Assembly (NCBI RefSeq): GCF_014192015.1
Contig: NZ_JACHXJ010000003.1
Span: forward strand, 733,200 to 797,199
DNA from: Paenibacillus rhizosphaerae
GTDB lineage: Bacteria; Bacillota; Bacilli; Paenibacillales; Paenibacillaceae
DNA length: 64,000 bases
Direction of reading: 5' to 3'
Translations under genes and position numbers: made by a program
Shown: one piece after another, positions 32,198 to 40,570 of the stretch
How positions within the stretch are numbered: position 1 is the stretch's first letter
Layout: every line of letters starts with the position of its first letter
The notes under the pieces: model-generated
Database searches by the model: none
Told to the model about the DNA's origin: nothing
What the model saw: only the letters and a program-made list of their open reading frames with translations

Positions 32198-32995
32198 TTA
32201 TGCCTGAACCCATGTTCCCCGGGTATAGCCCAGCTTCAGGCCTGCCCGCTCCATGTTCCGGTGGCTGGTCGAGGCGTAGGCCGCCTGGCCGACCACGATC
32301 CGGCAGCCGTTTCGATGCGACTCGGTGATCCTCTTTTCCAACAGCGCCTGCTGAATCCCCTGGTTGCGGTATTCCTCCAGCGTAGTGGCAAACGTAAGCG
32401 AAGACATGTCATCCTGGATATACATCACGCCTACGCCGACCGGTCTGCCGTTGACCCATGCCGCATAAAATTTCCATCCGTCCCTGTTATAAAGAACGAT
32501 GTTGTTGTCGGCGATGTAGCGTTTGCCGGAAATCGGCAGACCGGTGCCCAGGCAGTGAATTTCGGCATACAAGTCCATTTCGTCTGCGGTCAGTTCCCTG
32601 ACCGTGATATGATCGCCAACAGCTTCAAAAGACCGCGGTTCCCGGTATAAAGTTGCATGATATCCGGCCTGGTAATAGCCCCGATCGAATAGAGCCTTCA
32701 ACAGCTTAGGATGAGATTTGGAAGGAACCACCTCAAACTGGCATCGGCCCTGCCGGCGCCGATAAAAATCCAGAATTTCATCCAGGCGCTCAGCCTCTTG
32801 CTCTCCAATCCCCTTCACCGTATTAAACTGCGGCCACGGCATCGCTTGACTATAGAACGCGGCTGCACCGCCAAAAGTTTGGATGTCGATCCCCATCGGA
32901 TTGCCGGGCCGCTCCCGGATCGCCTTCATCCGGTCGATCATGTAATCGATTTCGGATTTTTCCATCAGATCGGCCAGTTCTTTGCTTATGTACAT
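32198..32995 (-). CDS. GNAT-family N-acetyltransferase (two-lobe type)
   Basis: 265 residues. The C-terminal half is a GNAT domain (motif A FATTLEEYRNQGIQQALLEKRI) with a long N-terminal lobe of another GNAT-like fold (MGIDIQTFGGAAAFYSQAMPW). This arrangement is common in Bacillus and Paenibacillus acetyltransferases of unknown substrate. Monocistronic as far as seen; 75 bases downstream of the operon start above. Confidence 0.87.
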   Translation of the reverse strand: MYISKELADLMEKSEIDYMIDRMKAIRERPGNPMGIDIQTFGGAAAFYSQAMPWPQFNTVKGIGEQEAERLDEILDFYRRRQGRCQFEVVPSKSHPKLLKALFDRGYYQAGYHATLYREPRSFEAVGDHITVRELTADEMDLYAEIHCLGTGLPISGKRYIADNNIVLYNRDGWKFYAAWVNGRPVGVGVMYIQDDMSSLTFATTLEEYRNQGIQQALLEKRITESHRNGCRIVVGQAAYASTSHRNMERAGLKLGYTRGTWVQA

Positions 32996-33051
32996 ATTAT
33001 GACGTCCTTTCGGGCTTGAGCATTAAAGTACCTATCGGAAACCGCAGCGCA

Positions 33052-33495
33052 TCAAGTGCGCTCATCGTTCTTTTCCCCTTCCGTCACCTTCGCTGCCTCA
33101 TGACTCTTATGCATGACGACCTGCCGGGTCGGCTTGTAGCCGGCTTGCCGATAAAAGTCCACCAGACCGCTTTCGCAAAATAAGCTGACCACGTGGATAT
33201 CTCCCAATTCCGCAGTGATGCGGTCGGCGATCTCCCGTCCCAAGCCGCGTCTTCTGTAATCCTCATGCACGCCCATATCCTCGATATAGGCACGGAACAA
33301 GCCGTCCGAGACCGCCCTCGCAAACCCGACCAGCCTGTCTTCGTCCCAGGCGCCCACAGCAATGGATGAGCCGAGCATGGATTCGATATCGTTCAACGTT
33401 CTTTCCGGCCACCATCCCAGGTGATCATACAGCCGTTTCACTTGAGGGGCGGGGATATTTTTCTCTTGATACGTCCGTACAGTGATTGGACTCAT
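33052..33495 (-). CDS. GNAT-family N-acetyltransferase
   Basis: 147 residues; motif A DMGVHEDYRRRGLGREIADRI, then VVSLFCESGLVDFYRQAGYKPTRQVVMHK, a YitI/ElaA-like small acetyltransferase. It starts four bases after the Nudix gene stop on the same strand, so they form one unit. The C-terminal tail is charged. Confidence 0.88.
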   Translation of the reverse strand: MSPITVRTYQEKNIPAPQVKRLYDHLGWWPERTLNDIESMLGSSIAVGAWDEDRLVGFARAVSDGLFRAYIEDMGVHEDYRRRGLGREIADRITAELGDIHVVSLFCESGLVDFYRQAGYKPTRQVVMHKSHEAAKVTEGEKNDERT

Positions 33496-33499
33496 AATT

Positions 33500-33958
33500 C
33501 TAGCTCCTTAATATGGAAATCTCCATTTGCATTAAATCCTCAAACACAGGCTGCTGAACGGAACTGATCGGCAAGTACTCGATTTCATCCATGGACTTGA
33601 ATTCAAGCTGAAGCGACTCCTGATGGAGATCCTGAAAAAGAAGCTCTTTTTCGTTTACGGACAACCTTCCCTGCAAAATCACTTCCGCCTTGAAGATGAA
33701 CATGACAAACACGACCTCGTTCCCGTCGGGGTAGGTATACTGCATTCTCGGCCCGCTATAGACTCCCATCAGTTCATGACTCTGAACGACCCGTCCGGTC
33801 TCTTCCAGCACTTCCCGCTTCATCGTTTCCTCAATGGTTTCTTCGGGCTCCATCGCGCCGCCGGGCAATCCCCAATCCCCGTAATCGGACCTGCGCTGCA
33901 TGAGAATGCGGCCGGCTTGATCCTGAATGACGGCGCCGCCCGTAACGATAATGCGCAT
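33500..33958 (-). CDS. Nudix hydrolase
   Basis: 152 residues with the Nudix box GGAMEPEETIEETMKREVLEETG. The early segment RIIVTGGAVIQDQAGRILMQRRSDYGDWGLPGG is typical of the MutT/YtkD subgroup. It precedes the GNAT gene by four bases and follows the GrpB gene by 30 bases. Substrate unknown. Confidence 0.9.
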   Translation of the reverse strand: MRIIVTGGAVIQDQAGRILMQRRSDYGDWGLPGGAMEPEETIEETMKREVLEETGRVVQSHELMGVYSGPRMQYTYPDGNEVVFVMFIFKAEVILQGRLSVNEKELLFQDLHQESLQLEFKSMDEIEYLPISSVQQPVFEDLMQMEISILRS

Positions 33959-33988
33959 GGCTGCTGCTTCCTCCCTCCTGCGGCGAAA

Positions 33989-34507
33989 TCAGCTCTTTGC
34001 CCACTCCCGCGCTTTTTTTAACAACTCAGCAATCGTTCCGGATTTTTCATCCGAGTATTTCAGTAACGTGTTGATGCCACTGGCCAACGTGTTCCGTTTT
34101 GCCTGTGCATAGGCTTGCGCTTGCTCCGGATGGGCGCGCAGGTAAGCCCTGAACAGCAGGTTATCCCGCCAAATGTCGGACTCCCACTCGGTAATTTGCA
34201 GATTGATCTTCTGCCCGATGCGTTTGCGGTAATGGATTCGCCCCGGCACTCCCGCCTCACCCATGCCCTCATACTGTAAAGCAACCAGCTGACGGTCTGT
34301 CCGCTCGTCAATATGAAGCTCTCGTAGGCCAATCAGGATATCGACAATCGGTTTGGCCGTCATGCCTTCGACAGATGTGCTCCCGATATGGGCAAATTCC
34401 ACTGCTTGTTCCGCAAAGACAGGCTCCAGCTTCCTTTTCTCTTGCTCGTAGATTTTCTTCCATTCAGCTTGATAAGGGGACAGCTCGATGATTTCATCAA
34501 TGCCCAT
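33989..34507 (-). CDS. GrpB family (UPF0157) protein
   Basis: 172 residues. The family signature is FAHIGSTSVEGMTAKPIVDILIGL, which resembles the GS-x(n)-DxD core of nucleotidyltransferases, and the HYRKRI and NLLFRAYLRAHPEQAQAYAQAK segments that follow. Function not established; a nucleotidyltransferase is likely by fold. It lies upstream of the Nudix and GNAT genes in the same orientation. Confidence 0.88.
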   Translation of the reverse strand: MGIDEIIELSPYQAEWKKIYEQEKRKLEPVFAEQAVEFAHIGSTSVEGMTAKPIVDILIGLRELHIDERTDRQLVALQYEGMGEAGVPGRIHYRKRIGQKINLQITEWESDIWRDNLLFRAYLRAHPEQAQAYAQAKRNTLASGINTLLKYSDEKSGTIAELLKKAREWAKS

Positions 34508-34554
34508 AAGTTCCCTCCGATCCGATCATTGCTCTGTTGTCTTAGGGCTGCTCT

Positions 34555-34767
34555 TTATTTGGAAAAATCCAGTCCCTTATCCGCCAGGGCCCGCCGAAGC
34601 TGCTCTACCGCCGTGGGGCCGATGCCGTGAAGCTGCTTCAGTTCCGGCTCGGTAAGCTTCGCGACTTCCTCAAGCCGGGTAATGCCCGCATTCCGGAGCG
34701 CACGTACCGCCGGCTGCGCCAGCTTGGGCAGACCGCTTTCCGTCAAATCCTGCTTGTCCTTCGGCAT
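34555..34767 (-). CDS. Helix-hairpin-helix protein similar to RNA polymerase alpha C-terminal domain
   Basis: 70 residues. LPKLAQPAVRALRNAGI and the hairpin LKQLHGIGPTAVEQLRRAL form two helix-hairpin-helix units like the alpha-CTD or DNA-binding HhH proteins. Probably binds DNA or nucleoprotein. It starts two bases after the stop of the next gene upstream, so it is co-translated with it. Confidence 0.85.
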   Translation of the reverse strand: MPKDKQDLTESGLPKLAQPAVRALRNAGITRLEEVAKLTEPELKQLHGIGPTAVEQLRRALADKGLDFSK

Positions 34768-34769
34768 GC

Positions 34770-35324
34770 TTAGAAACCTCCTCGATTAGATGGAAGGTAT
34801 CTTCCAATCACTTTTTCATCCCAAATCTGTGCCTCAATGTATCGCTCTGGTCCCTTATCTCCATGCTTGTTCCATTCCTGCGGGAGCCCGTACCTGGCGA
34901 TGACTTCCCGGATTTCACCCTTCGTATACACCTGCTTGCGGTAGGGCTTACCATCATCATAGCGCATCGTCGGAAACAGATCGCCGTATGTAAAACTGAT
35001 CGAACGATCATCAAATTCGTCCCAGCCGAGTTGAATCACGCTTGGCTCCACATACCAGGAACACAACCAATCGCAAGGTCCGAGGGTCATATAATGCGGA
35101 AACGGATTTCCTGGCAGCCCGCCCTTGGCTGTAAATGCCTCTCTGGCCCGGTTCTCCAGTAAAAGCCTCGTTTCCATATAATCGCCTGCTCTTTGACTGG
35201 CAAACGTCTTCCCGTCCCGCACGATCTGCCCCAAAATTTCACGGGCTTCTTCCAGCGGCAGACTCGATAAGTTTCGAAAAGGACCCCGTGCTGCTTCATA
35301 GTAGTGATACAACACCAGCGTCAT
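34770..35324 (-). CDS. Conserved protein of unknown function
   Basis: 184 residues with many aromatic residues (YHYYEAARGPFRNLS, PFPHYMTLGPCDWLCSWY, ISFTYGDLFPTMRYDDG) and no signal or membrane segment. I do not recognise a named domain. It ends two bases before the HhH gene, so both form one small operon, which is the only clue to its role. Confidence 0.75.
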   Translation of the reverse strand: MTLVLYHYYEAARGPFRNLSSLPLEEAREILGQIVRDGKTFASQRAGDYMETRLLLENRAREAFTAKGGLPGNPFPHYMTLGPCDWLCSWYVEPSVIQLGWDEFDDRSISFTYGDLFPTMRYDDGKPYRKQVYTKGEIREVIARYGLPQEWNKHGDKGPERYIEAQIWDEKVIGRYLPSNRGGF

Positions 35325-35369
35325 GGCTATCGCCCCTTTCGGCAGCTTTGTCGTACTTTACCCCACCCC

Positions 35370-35412
35370 AAAAAATAAAGCGTCAGAACATATCGACGAT
35401 GTCTAACGCTTT
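35370..35412 (-). terminator. Terminator after the M42 peptidase gene
   Basis: AAAGCGT (35377-35383) and ACGCTTT (35406-35412), extended inwards by AGA-ACAT/ATGT-CT; on the minus strand followed by TTTATTTTTTGG. It lies about 110 bases past the M42 stop. Confidence 0.75.
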
Positions 35413-35444
35413 ACGTTTTATTCCATTTTAGTCAAAAGGAACTG

Positions 35445-35481
35445 CCTTCTCAATGAAAACTGTTGTTTTCATTGAGGAAGG
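35445..35481. repeat. Long near-perfect hairpin upstream of the terminator
   Basis: CCTTCTCAATGAAAAC (35445-35460) is complementary to GTTTTCATTGAGGAAGG (35465-35481) with one extra G, a 16-pair stem with a four-base loop and no T-run. It lies in the 3' untranslated part of the M42 gene. It could be an RNA-processing or stability element. Confidence 0.6.
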
Positions 35482-35519
35482 TAACCTCTCGAAATACGTT
35501 TTGCTCCATGTGTCGGTCC

Positions 35520-36596
35520 CTACCCGATCAGCTTATCCACGGTTTCGCGGTCCAGCTTCTGGATCACCGCCGTCAGCAGGTCCGCGGCCTGGCTGAAATC
35601 GGATTTGGACATCACGGAGTTGTGGCTGTGGATGTAACGCGTGGCAAATCCCACGGACAGCGTCGGGCAGCCGATGCCGCTCGTATGAATCCGGCCGCCG
35701 TCGGTTGTGCCGCCGGTGATAGCGTCAAACTGCAGGGAAATCCCCAGCTCCTCCGCCGTGTCGATCACGAGGTCCCGCAGCGCGGTATTCGGAATCATCG
35801 AGGCGTCAAAGATGAGCACCAGCGGTCCGTCGCCCATATTGCATTTCATCGGGTTCGACTCGCTGCCCGGCGTGTCATGCGCGATACCGACGTCCAGCGC
35901 AAAGGCCACGTCCGGTTGAACCAGGTTGGCGGCCGTTCCCGCACCGCGGAGGCCTACTTCCTCCTGCACCGTCGCTCCTGCATAAATGACATTCGGATGC
36001 TGTTCGTTCTGCAGACGGGACAGAATTTCAACCGCCAGCGAGCAGCCGGAGCGGTTGTCGAGCGCTTTTCCCGCCCATAACTCGCCATCTCGCATCGTAA
36101 AGAAATCGCTCACCGGTACGACCCAGTCGCCAGGGCGAACTCCCATCTCCTTGGCATCCGCCTCATCTTTAGCCCCAATATCGATATACAGATCCTTCAG
36201 CTTCATGACCTTGGTCCGCTCATCGGCCTCCAGTACATGAGGCGGCTTGGAGCCGATGATGCCGATGTATTCGCCTTTACGCGTCTTTACTTTCACCCGG
36301 TGGGACAGAACATTATGTGCCCACCAGCCGCCCAGCTGGTTAAACCGTAAAAATCCCTTCGGCGTAATCTGGGTGACCATAAACCCGATCTCGTCCAGAT
36401 GGCCGGCAAGCATTACTTTGGGTCCCCCGGCGAGGCCGGTTTTCACCCCAAATATACTGCCGAGCCGGTCCATAACCAGCCCCTCGCTGAGCGGCTCAAG
36501 ATAGCTTTTCATTTGGGCGCGGACGGCGCCTTCGTGTCCGGGTACCCCGTCGCACTCGGTCAATACCTTCATTCGCTGCGTCATTTCATCCATCAT
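35520..36596 (-). CDS. M42-family metallopeptidase (glutamyl/leucyl aminopeptidase type)
   Basis: 358 residues, full length for M42 (FrvX/YsdC/PepA-like). Metal-site motifs are LAGHLDEIGFM, GKALDNRSGC, QEEVGLRGA and a late His near FATRYIHSH; GGTTDGGRIH is present too. It removes N-terminal residues from peptides in the cytoplasm as a large self-compartmentalising complex. Monocistronic; 240 bases of intergenic DNA lie upstream, where the truncated fabV begins on the other strand. Confidence 0.93.
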   Translation of the reverse strand: MMDEMTQRMKVLTECDGVPGHEGAVRAQMKSYLEPLSEGLVMDRLGSIFGVKTGLAGGPKVMLAGHLDEIGFMVTQITPKGFLRFNQLGGWWAHNVLSHRVKVKTRKGEYIGIIGSKPPHVLEADERTKVMKLKDLYIDIGAKDEADAKEMGVRPGDWVVPVSDFFTMRDGELWAGKALDNRSGCSLAVEILSRLQNEQHPNVIYAGATVQEEVGLRGAGTAANLVQPDVAFALDVGIAHDTPGSESNPMKCNMGDGPLVLIFDASMIPNTALRDLVIDTAEELGISLQFDAITGGTTDGGRIHTSGIGCPTLSVGFATRYIHSHNSVMSKSDFSQAADLLTAVIQKLDRETVDKLIG

Positions 36597-36836
36597 GGTT
36601 ATTCAACCTCCAAATCTGCGTTTATACATGTAAAATTTGGACGAACTCATCCGTTGTTCCCTCGTATATTGCTTCGCTCTCTCTACCCGGTTAACCTTCC
36701 TTTGAATAGGAAATTGCTTTTGGACATTCCGTTTGCACACCCCGGTTGGTCCTATTCGCGTCTACGATGAATTTCATAAGCTTCCACGCTTGCTGGACGG
36801 AACCCGTTTTTCTTTTCAAAACAAGAGAGGTACAAT

Positions 36837-37640
36837 ATGGATCTCGTCGTGTACAGCGTAGCCTCGTCCCGGCGTACCGACCCGGACAGCGGCAAGACGT
36901 ACAACTCGGTCCTGAAGCCGATCGGGGCGCCCTTCACCGCCAAGGCCGTGAACTTTCATACCGGCGAAGTGACGGACGAAGTCACGACCGAGCCGGCGGA
37001 AGGCGACGACATCGACCAAACGATCGCCGTGATGGGAGGCGCCGATTGGCAGCGCTGGATTGACCGGCTTCGGCAGGCGAACCTCCTGGCCGACGGAGCG
37101 GTGACCATCGCCTACTCCTATATCGGCTCCGGTCTTACCCGGGCCATCTACCGGGAAGGCACCATCGGCAAAGCGAAGGAGGATCTGGAGACAACCGCGC
37201 AGCGGCTGACCCATGAGCTGTCTGCCTTGGGCGGAAGAGCATACGTCGTCGTCAGCAAAGCACTGGTCACCCAATCCGCTGCCGCCGTTCCGGTCTTCCC
37301 TCTGTACATTGCCTCGCTCTACAAAGTGATGAAGGAAAAGGGCATCCATGAAAATACGATCCAGCAGTCGTACCGCCTGTTTGCCGACAAGCTGTACCGC
37401 GAGGGCGGAACGCCGGTGGACGAAGCGGAGAGAATCCGCATCGACGATTGGGAACTGCGCCCGGATGTCCAGCAGGAATTAGCCCGGATCTGGGATCAAG
37501 TCACAACGAATAATGTATATGAGTTGACGGATCTGAAAGAGTACCGGCGCGAGTTTTTTCAGCTGTTCGGTTTTGATACGGACGGCATCGACTACGACAA
37601 GGACACGAATCCGGACGTATCCCTTCTAAACGCAAGGTAA
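36837..37640 (+). pseudogene. fabV: 5'-truncated trans-2-enoyl-CoA/enoyl-ACP reductase FabV
   Basis: 267 codons that match the C-terminal two thirds of FabV, which is about 400 residues. The frame starts at MDLVVYSVASSRRTDPD, equivalent to roughly residue 130 of FabV. The catalytic Tyr-x8-Lys is kept in YREGTIGKAK, but the N-terminal NADH-binding Rossmann strand with its glycine loop is missing. The 240 bases upstream are too short to hold it; they contain only a short FAHPGW stretch that might be a relic of the AHPxGC start of FabV. AGAGG stands about seven bases before the ATG, so a product may still be made, but it should lack cofactor binding. A terminator follows. Confidence 0.75.
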
Positions 37641-37646
37641 GACAGA

Positions 37647-37676
37647 AAAGGCAGCCGGTAAAAAACGGCTGCCTTT
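37647..37676 (+). terminator. Terminator after truncated fabV
   Basis: AAAGGCAGCCG and CGGCTGCCTTT (37647-37676) form an 11-pair stem; the plus strand continues with GGATTTTT. It could also serve the convergent padR-type gene. Confidence 0.85.
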
Positions 37677-37688
37677 GGATTTTTACTT

Positions 37689-38210
37689 TCATTCCTCACT
37701 CATCGTCTTTCGAATCAGCTCGTCGATCCAGCGGATCTCCCCAACAACCCGCGATATTGTGTGCTGAAGAACCTCATTCAGGAACATGTCATGCGCCACG
37801 CTTCCTTCCTGACGCTGCTGGATGCCGGCCAAGAGGGAATCGAGGTCCTTTTTGCGCATGTCCAGAATTCTGAGCCGGTTCTCACGGGAAATACGGTCAA
37901 AGAGGGATACCCGGATCATGAACTCAATTTCATGCTTGGCGTCTTTTTCGGTAAAAGTGTTGATCAGCTCGGCGATTTTCGCTCTGCCCACTTCGGTAAT
38001 TTCGTACACATACTGGCTGGGCCGGCCTTCCTGCTCATTACGCTTTCGGATAATGGCCCCTTCCGACGTAAACCGGCGCAGCGCCGGGTACAGCAGGTTA
38101 TGATTCACATCCATCAAATAGCCGAGGTCTTTTTGGATCTCTTTTTTGATTTCGTACCCGTGTTTGGGGGATTTTTCAATCTGGATTAAAATGAGTAAGT
38201 CGATATACAT
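37689..38210 (-). CDS. PadR-family transcriptional regulator
   Basis: 173 residues. The N-terminal winged helix is typical of PadR (LILIQIEKSPKHGYEIKKEI...NHNLLYPALRRFTSEGAI...YEITEVGRAKIAEL) and the C-terminal part is helical, for dimerisation. It is divergent from the P450 gene, and an 19-base perfect palindrome in between is a good operator. It probably represses the P450 gene and itself until an unknown, perhaps phenolic or drug-like, ligand binds. Confidence 0.9.
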   Translation of the reverse strand: MYIDLLILIQIEKSPKHGYEIKKEIQKDLGYLMDVNHNLLYPALRRFTSEGAIIRKRNEQEGRPSQYVYEITEVGRAKIAELINTFTEKDAKHEIEFMIRVSLFDRISRENRLRILDMRKKDLDSLLAGIQQRQEGSVAHDMFLNEVLQHTISRVVGEIRWIDELIRKTMSEE

Positions 38211-38366
38211 AGATCCTGCCCTCTCGTCTGATTTGACTGTTGTCCGGGTTTATGTATTTAATAGCATACCAATTCGGATAGGGTTCTTCAACGAATTCCG
38301 ACAAACTCCGCATTTCCTAATGCACCCAAAGTCATGGGGCATTGGGCTGTGGCTCCCCTTCGGGCG

Positions 38367-38385
38367 ATATGTTAAATTAACATAT
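38367..38385. promoter_or_regulatory. Palindromic operator between padR-type and P450 genes
   Basis: ATATGTTAAATTAACATAT has perfect nine-base arms around one central A and contains ATGT-N7-ACAT, close to the PadR consensus ATGT-N8-ACAT. It lies 53 bases before the P450 start. A weaker TATG...CATA pair is at 38251-38267 near the padR-type promoter. Confidence 0.65.
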
Positions 38386-38437
38386 GATATTTTAAACATG
38401 AGGTCACCTACTATTCTTCAACACGGGAGGGAATGGA

Positions 38438-39670
38438 ATGCAAGAAATCATTGCTTTGGCCGATATCACCCAATTCCGATCACGATCCGAAGAATTCAAC
38501 CCGTACGATTGGTACCGGGACAAGCTGCAGAACGAGCCGATCAGCTACAACGAAGCCACGAATACCTGGAATGTATTCCGCTACGACGATGTCAAACGGG
38601 TGCTCAGCGACTATGAGTACTTCTCCAGCGTAAGAACGCGGACGACGATCAGCGTCGGCGCGGACAATGATGAAGGCCAGAGAAACGATAAAATCAACAC
38701 GATCAATGCCGATCCTCCGGAGCACCGCAAACGCCGTTCCCTGCTGTCCGCCGCTTTTACGCCGCGAAGCCTGAAGCTGTGGGAACCGCGGATCCGCGAG
38801 GTCGTCCGGCAGCTGCTCGATAATATGGGGGATGCTTCGGTCATCGATGTAGTCAAGGAGTTTACCGGCGCATTGCCCGTCATTGTGATGGCCGATCTGC
38901 TCGGGGTGCCTTCCAAAGACCGGCTGCTGTTCAAAGAGTGGGTAGACATCTTATTTCTTCCGTATAACAAAGACAAGGCAGCGGAAATCAACGAATTGAA
39001 ACGACATGCTGCCACAGAGTACTATACTTACCTTTTTCCTTATATTGTTCAAAAAAGATCCCAGCTCGGCGATGACATTATCTCTGACCTGATCCAAGCC
39101 GACGTCGAGGGAGAACGGTTCACGGATGACGAAATCGTCCGGACCACGATGTTCCTGCTGGGAGCCGGTGTGGAAACGACAAGCCATCTGCTGGCCAACA
39201 CGTTCTATTCGTTCCTGTACGATAACGACCAGATTTACGGGGAGGTCCGGGCGAACCGGGAGCTGGTGCCAAACACTGTGGAGGAAATGCTGCGCTACCG
39301 CTTTAATATTATTAAATTGGACCGGACTGTCAAACAGGACAATAACGTGCTAGGCGTCGATCTGAAAAAAGGTGATGTCGTCATCGCCTGGATAGGCGCC
39401 GCCAACATGGATGATCAGGTGTTTGATGATCCCTTCACGGTGAACATTCACCGCCCCAACAACAAAAGGCATCTAACCTTCGGAAACGGGCCGCACTTCT
39501 GCATGGGCGCGCCGCTGGCACGCCTCGAGGCGAATATCGGGCTGGAGCTGTTTATGGATTACTTTGAGATGATCGAGCCGGTTCCCGGCTTCCAGCTGGA
39601 AGAGAATTTGACGCCTTCCGCCGCCGGCCAAGGGCTGGTAAGCCTGCCTGTGAGGGTTAAGCGGGCCTAA
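38438..39670 (+). CDS. Cytochrome P450 (bacterial class I, CYP107-like)
   Basis: 410 residues, soluble. I-helix GAGVETTSH, ExxR in EEMLR, and the haem-binding loop FGNGPHFCMGAPLARLE with the ligand Cys355. It needs a ferredoxin/ferredoxin reductase partner that is not in the window. The subfamily looks like CYP107 or YjiB-type, often acting on fatty acids, macrolides or terpenes. GGGAGGG lies six bases before the ATG. Divergent from the PadR-family gene, with a palindromic operator between. A terminator follows. Confidence 0.93.
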   Translation: MQEIIALADITQFRSRSEEFNPYDWYRDKLQNEPISYNEATNTWNVFRYDDVKRVLSDYEYFSSVRTRTTISVGADNDEGQRNDKINTINADPPEHRKRRSLLSAAFTPRSLKLWEPRIREVVRQLLDNMGDASVIDVVKEFTGALPVIVMADLLGVPSKDRLLFKEWVDILFLPYNKDKAAEINELKRHAATEYYTYLFPYIVQKRSQLGDDIISDLIQADVEGERFTDDEIVRTTMFLLGAGVETTSHLLANTFYSFLYDNDQIYGEVRANRELVPNTVEEMLRYRFNIIKLDRTVKQDNNVLGVDLKKGDVVIAWIGAANMDDQVFDDPFTVNIHRPNNKRHLTFGNGPHFCMGAPLARLEANIGLELFMDYFEMIEPVPGFQLEENLTPSAAGQGLVSLPVRVKRA

Positions 39671-39688
39671 GATTGGGTTTGTCATATG

Positions 39689-39721
39689 AAAAGCCGCTTC
39701 CGGAAATCGGGGGCGGCTTTT
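39689..39721. terminator. Bidirectional terminator between P450 and the AAA ATPase genes
   Basis: AAAAGCCGC (39689-39697) and GCGGCTTTT (39713-39721), extended inwards by CC/GG. The T-run on each strand serves both convergent genes. Confidence 0.85.
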
Positions 39722-39729
39722 GTTGTGGG

Positions 39730-40494
39730 CTATTCCGGATCATCCTCCAGCAAAATGTCCAGCATCTGCTCCGGGCTCTCCATCATTTTTCGGGTGATCA
39801 CGTAATGGTCCGTGTCCTCCAGCTTCACCGGGCGCATGCCTTGATCGTCCAGCAGCCAAATTTCCGCATGGGGGTACGACATCAGGATTGGGGAATGCGT
39901 GGCGATAATGAACTGCGACCGCTTTTTCACCAGCTGGTGAATCCGCGACAGCATCGACAACTGCTTCAAGGGGGAGAGTGCAGCCTCCGGCTCGTCCATC
40001 AGGTACAGCCCTCTTCCCCCAAACCGGTGCATAAACGTGGCAAAAAAGCTTTCGCCATGGGACTGCTCATGCAGCGATTTGCCTCCATAGGAATCCCGGA
40101 TCGGAGGAGCGCAACTCATCTCCGCATCCAGCTGGTCGATATTCGTCGCCACGTTATAATAGCTCTCCGCCCGGAAGAAAAAGCCATCCTTCGGCCGGAC
40201 GACGCCACGCACGAGCCGCATGTACCGGTGCAGATCCGAGTGGGAGGACATCGTCTCAAAGGAAAAATTAATCGTGCCCCCTTCGGGATTAAATCCCCAG
40301 GCGACCGCCATCCCTTCCAGCAGGGTGGATTTGCCCGATCCGTTTTCGCCGACGATAAACGTCACCGGCTGTTGAAACGACAAGCTGTGAAAGTCATGGA
40401 CAGCCGGCAGGCTGAAGGGATACGCGCGAAAGGACGGCACTTCCTCTCTCCTCAGCATCACGCTCCGCAAATATAAAGAACGTGCATCCAGCAT
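39730..40494 (-). CDS. AAA-family ATPase (predicted, ABC/RecF-like)
   Basis: 254 residues. Walker A VGENGSGKST (about 47-56), Walker B GLYLMDEPEAALSP, and the later IIATHSPILM. This is the COG3910-type single-domain ATPase without an insertion domain, close in shape to SMC/RecF heads. It may load or clear nucleoprotein, but its role is unknown. Convergent with the P450 gene and upstream of the phosphotransferase remnant, on the same strand. Confidence 0.88.
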   Translation of the reverse strand: MLDARSLYLRSVMLRREEVPSFRAYPFSLPAVHDFHSLSFQQPVTFIVGENGSGKSTLLEGMAVAWGFNPEGGTINFSFETMSSHSDLHRYMRLVRGVVRPKDGFFFRAESYYNVATNIDQLDAEMSCAPPIRDSYGGKSLHEQSHGESFFATFMHRFGGRGLYLMDEPEAALSPLKQLSMLSRIHQLVKKRSQFIIATHSPILMSYPHAEIWLLDDQGMRPVKLEDTDHYVITRKMMESPEQMLDILLEDDPE

Positions 40495-40570
40495 GAACCG
40501 ATCCGCTCCTTTCCTTTAGAAAATTATATGTGTAGATACTTCCTTGACGGAGAGGACCGCCCCGTCCTCC

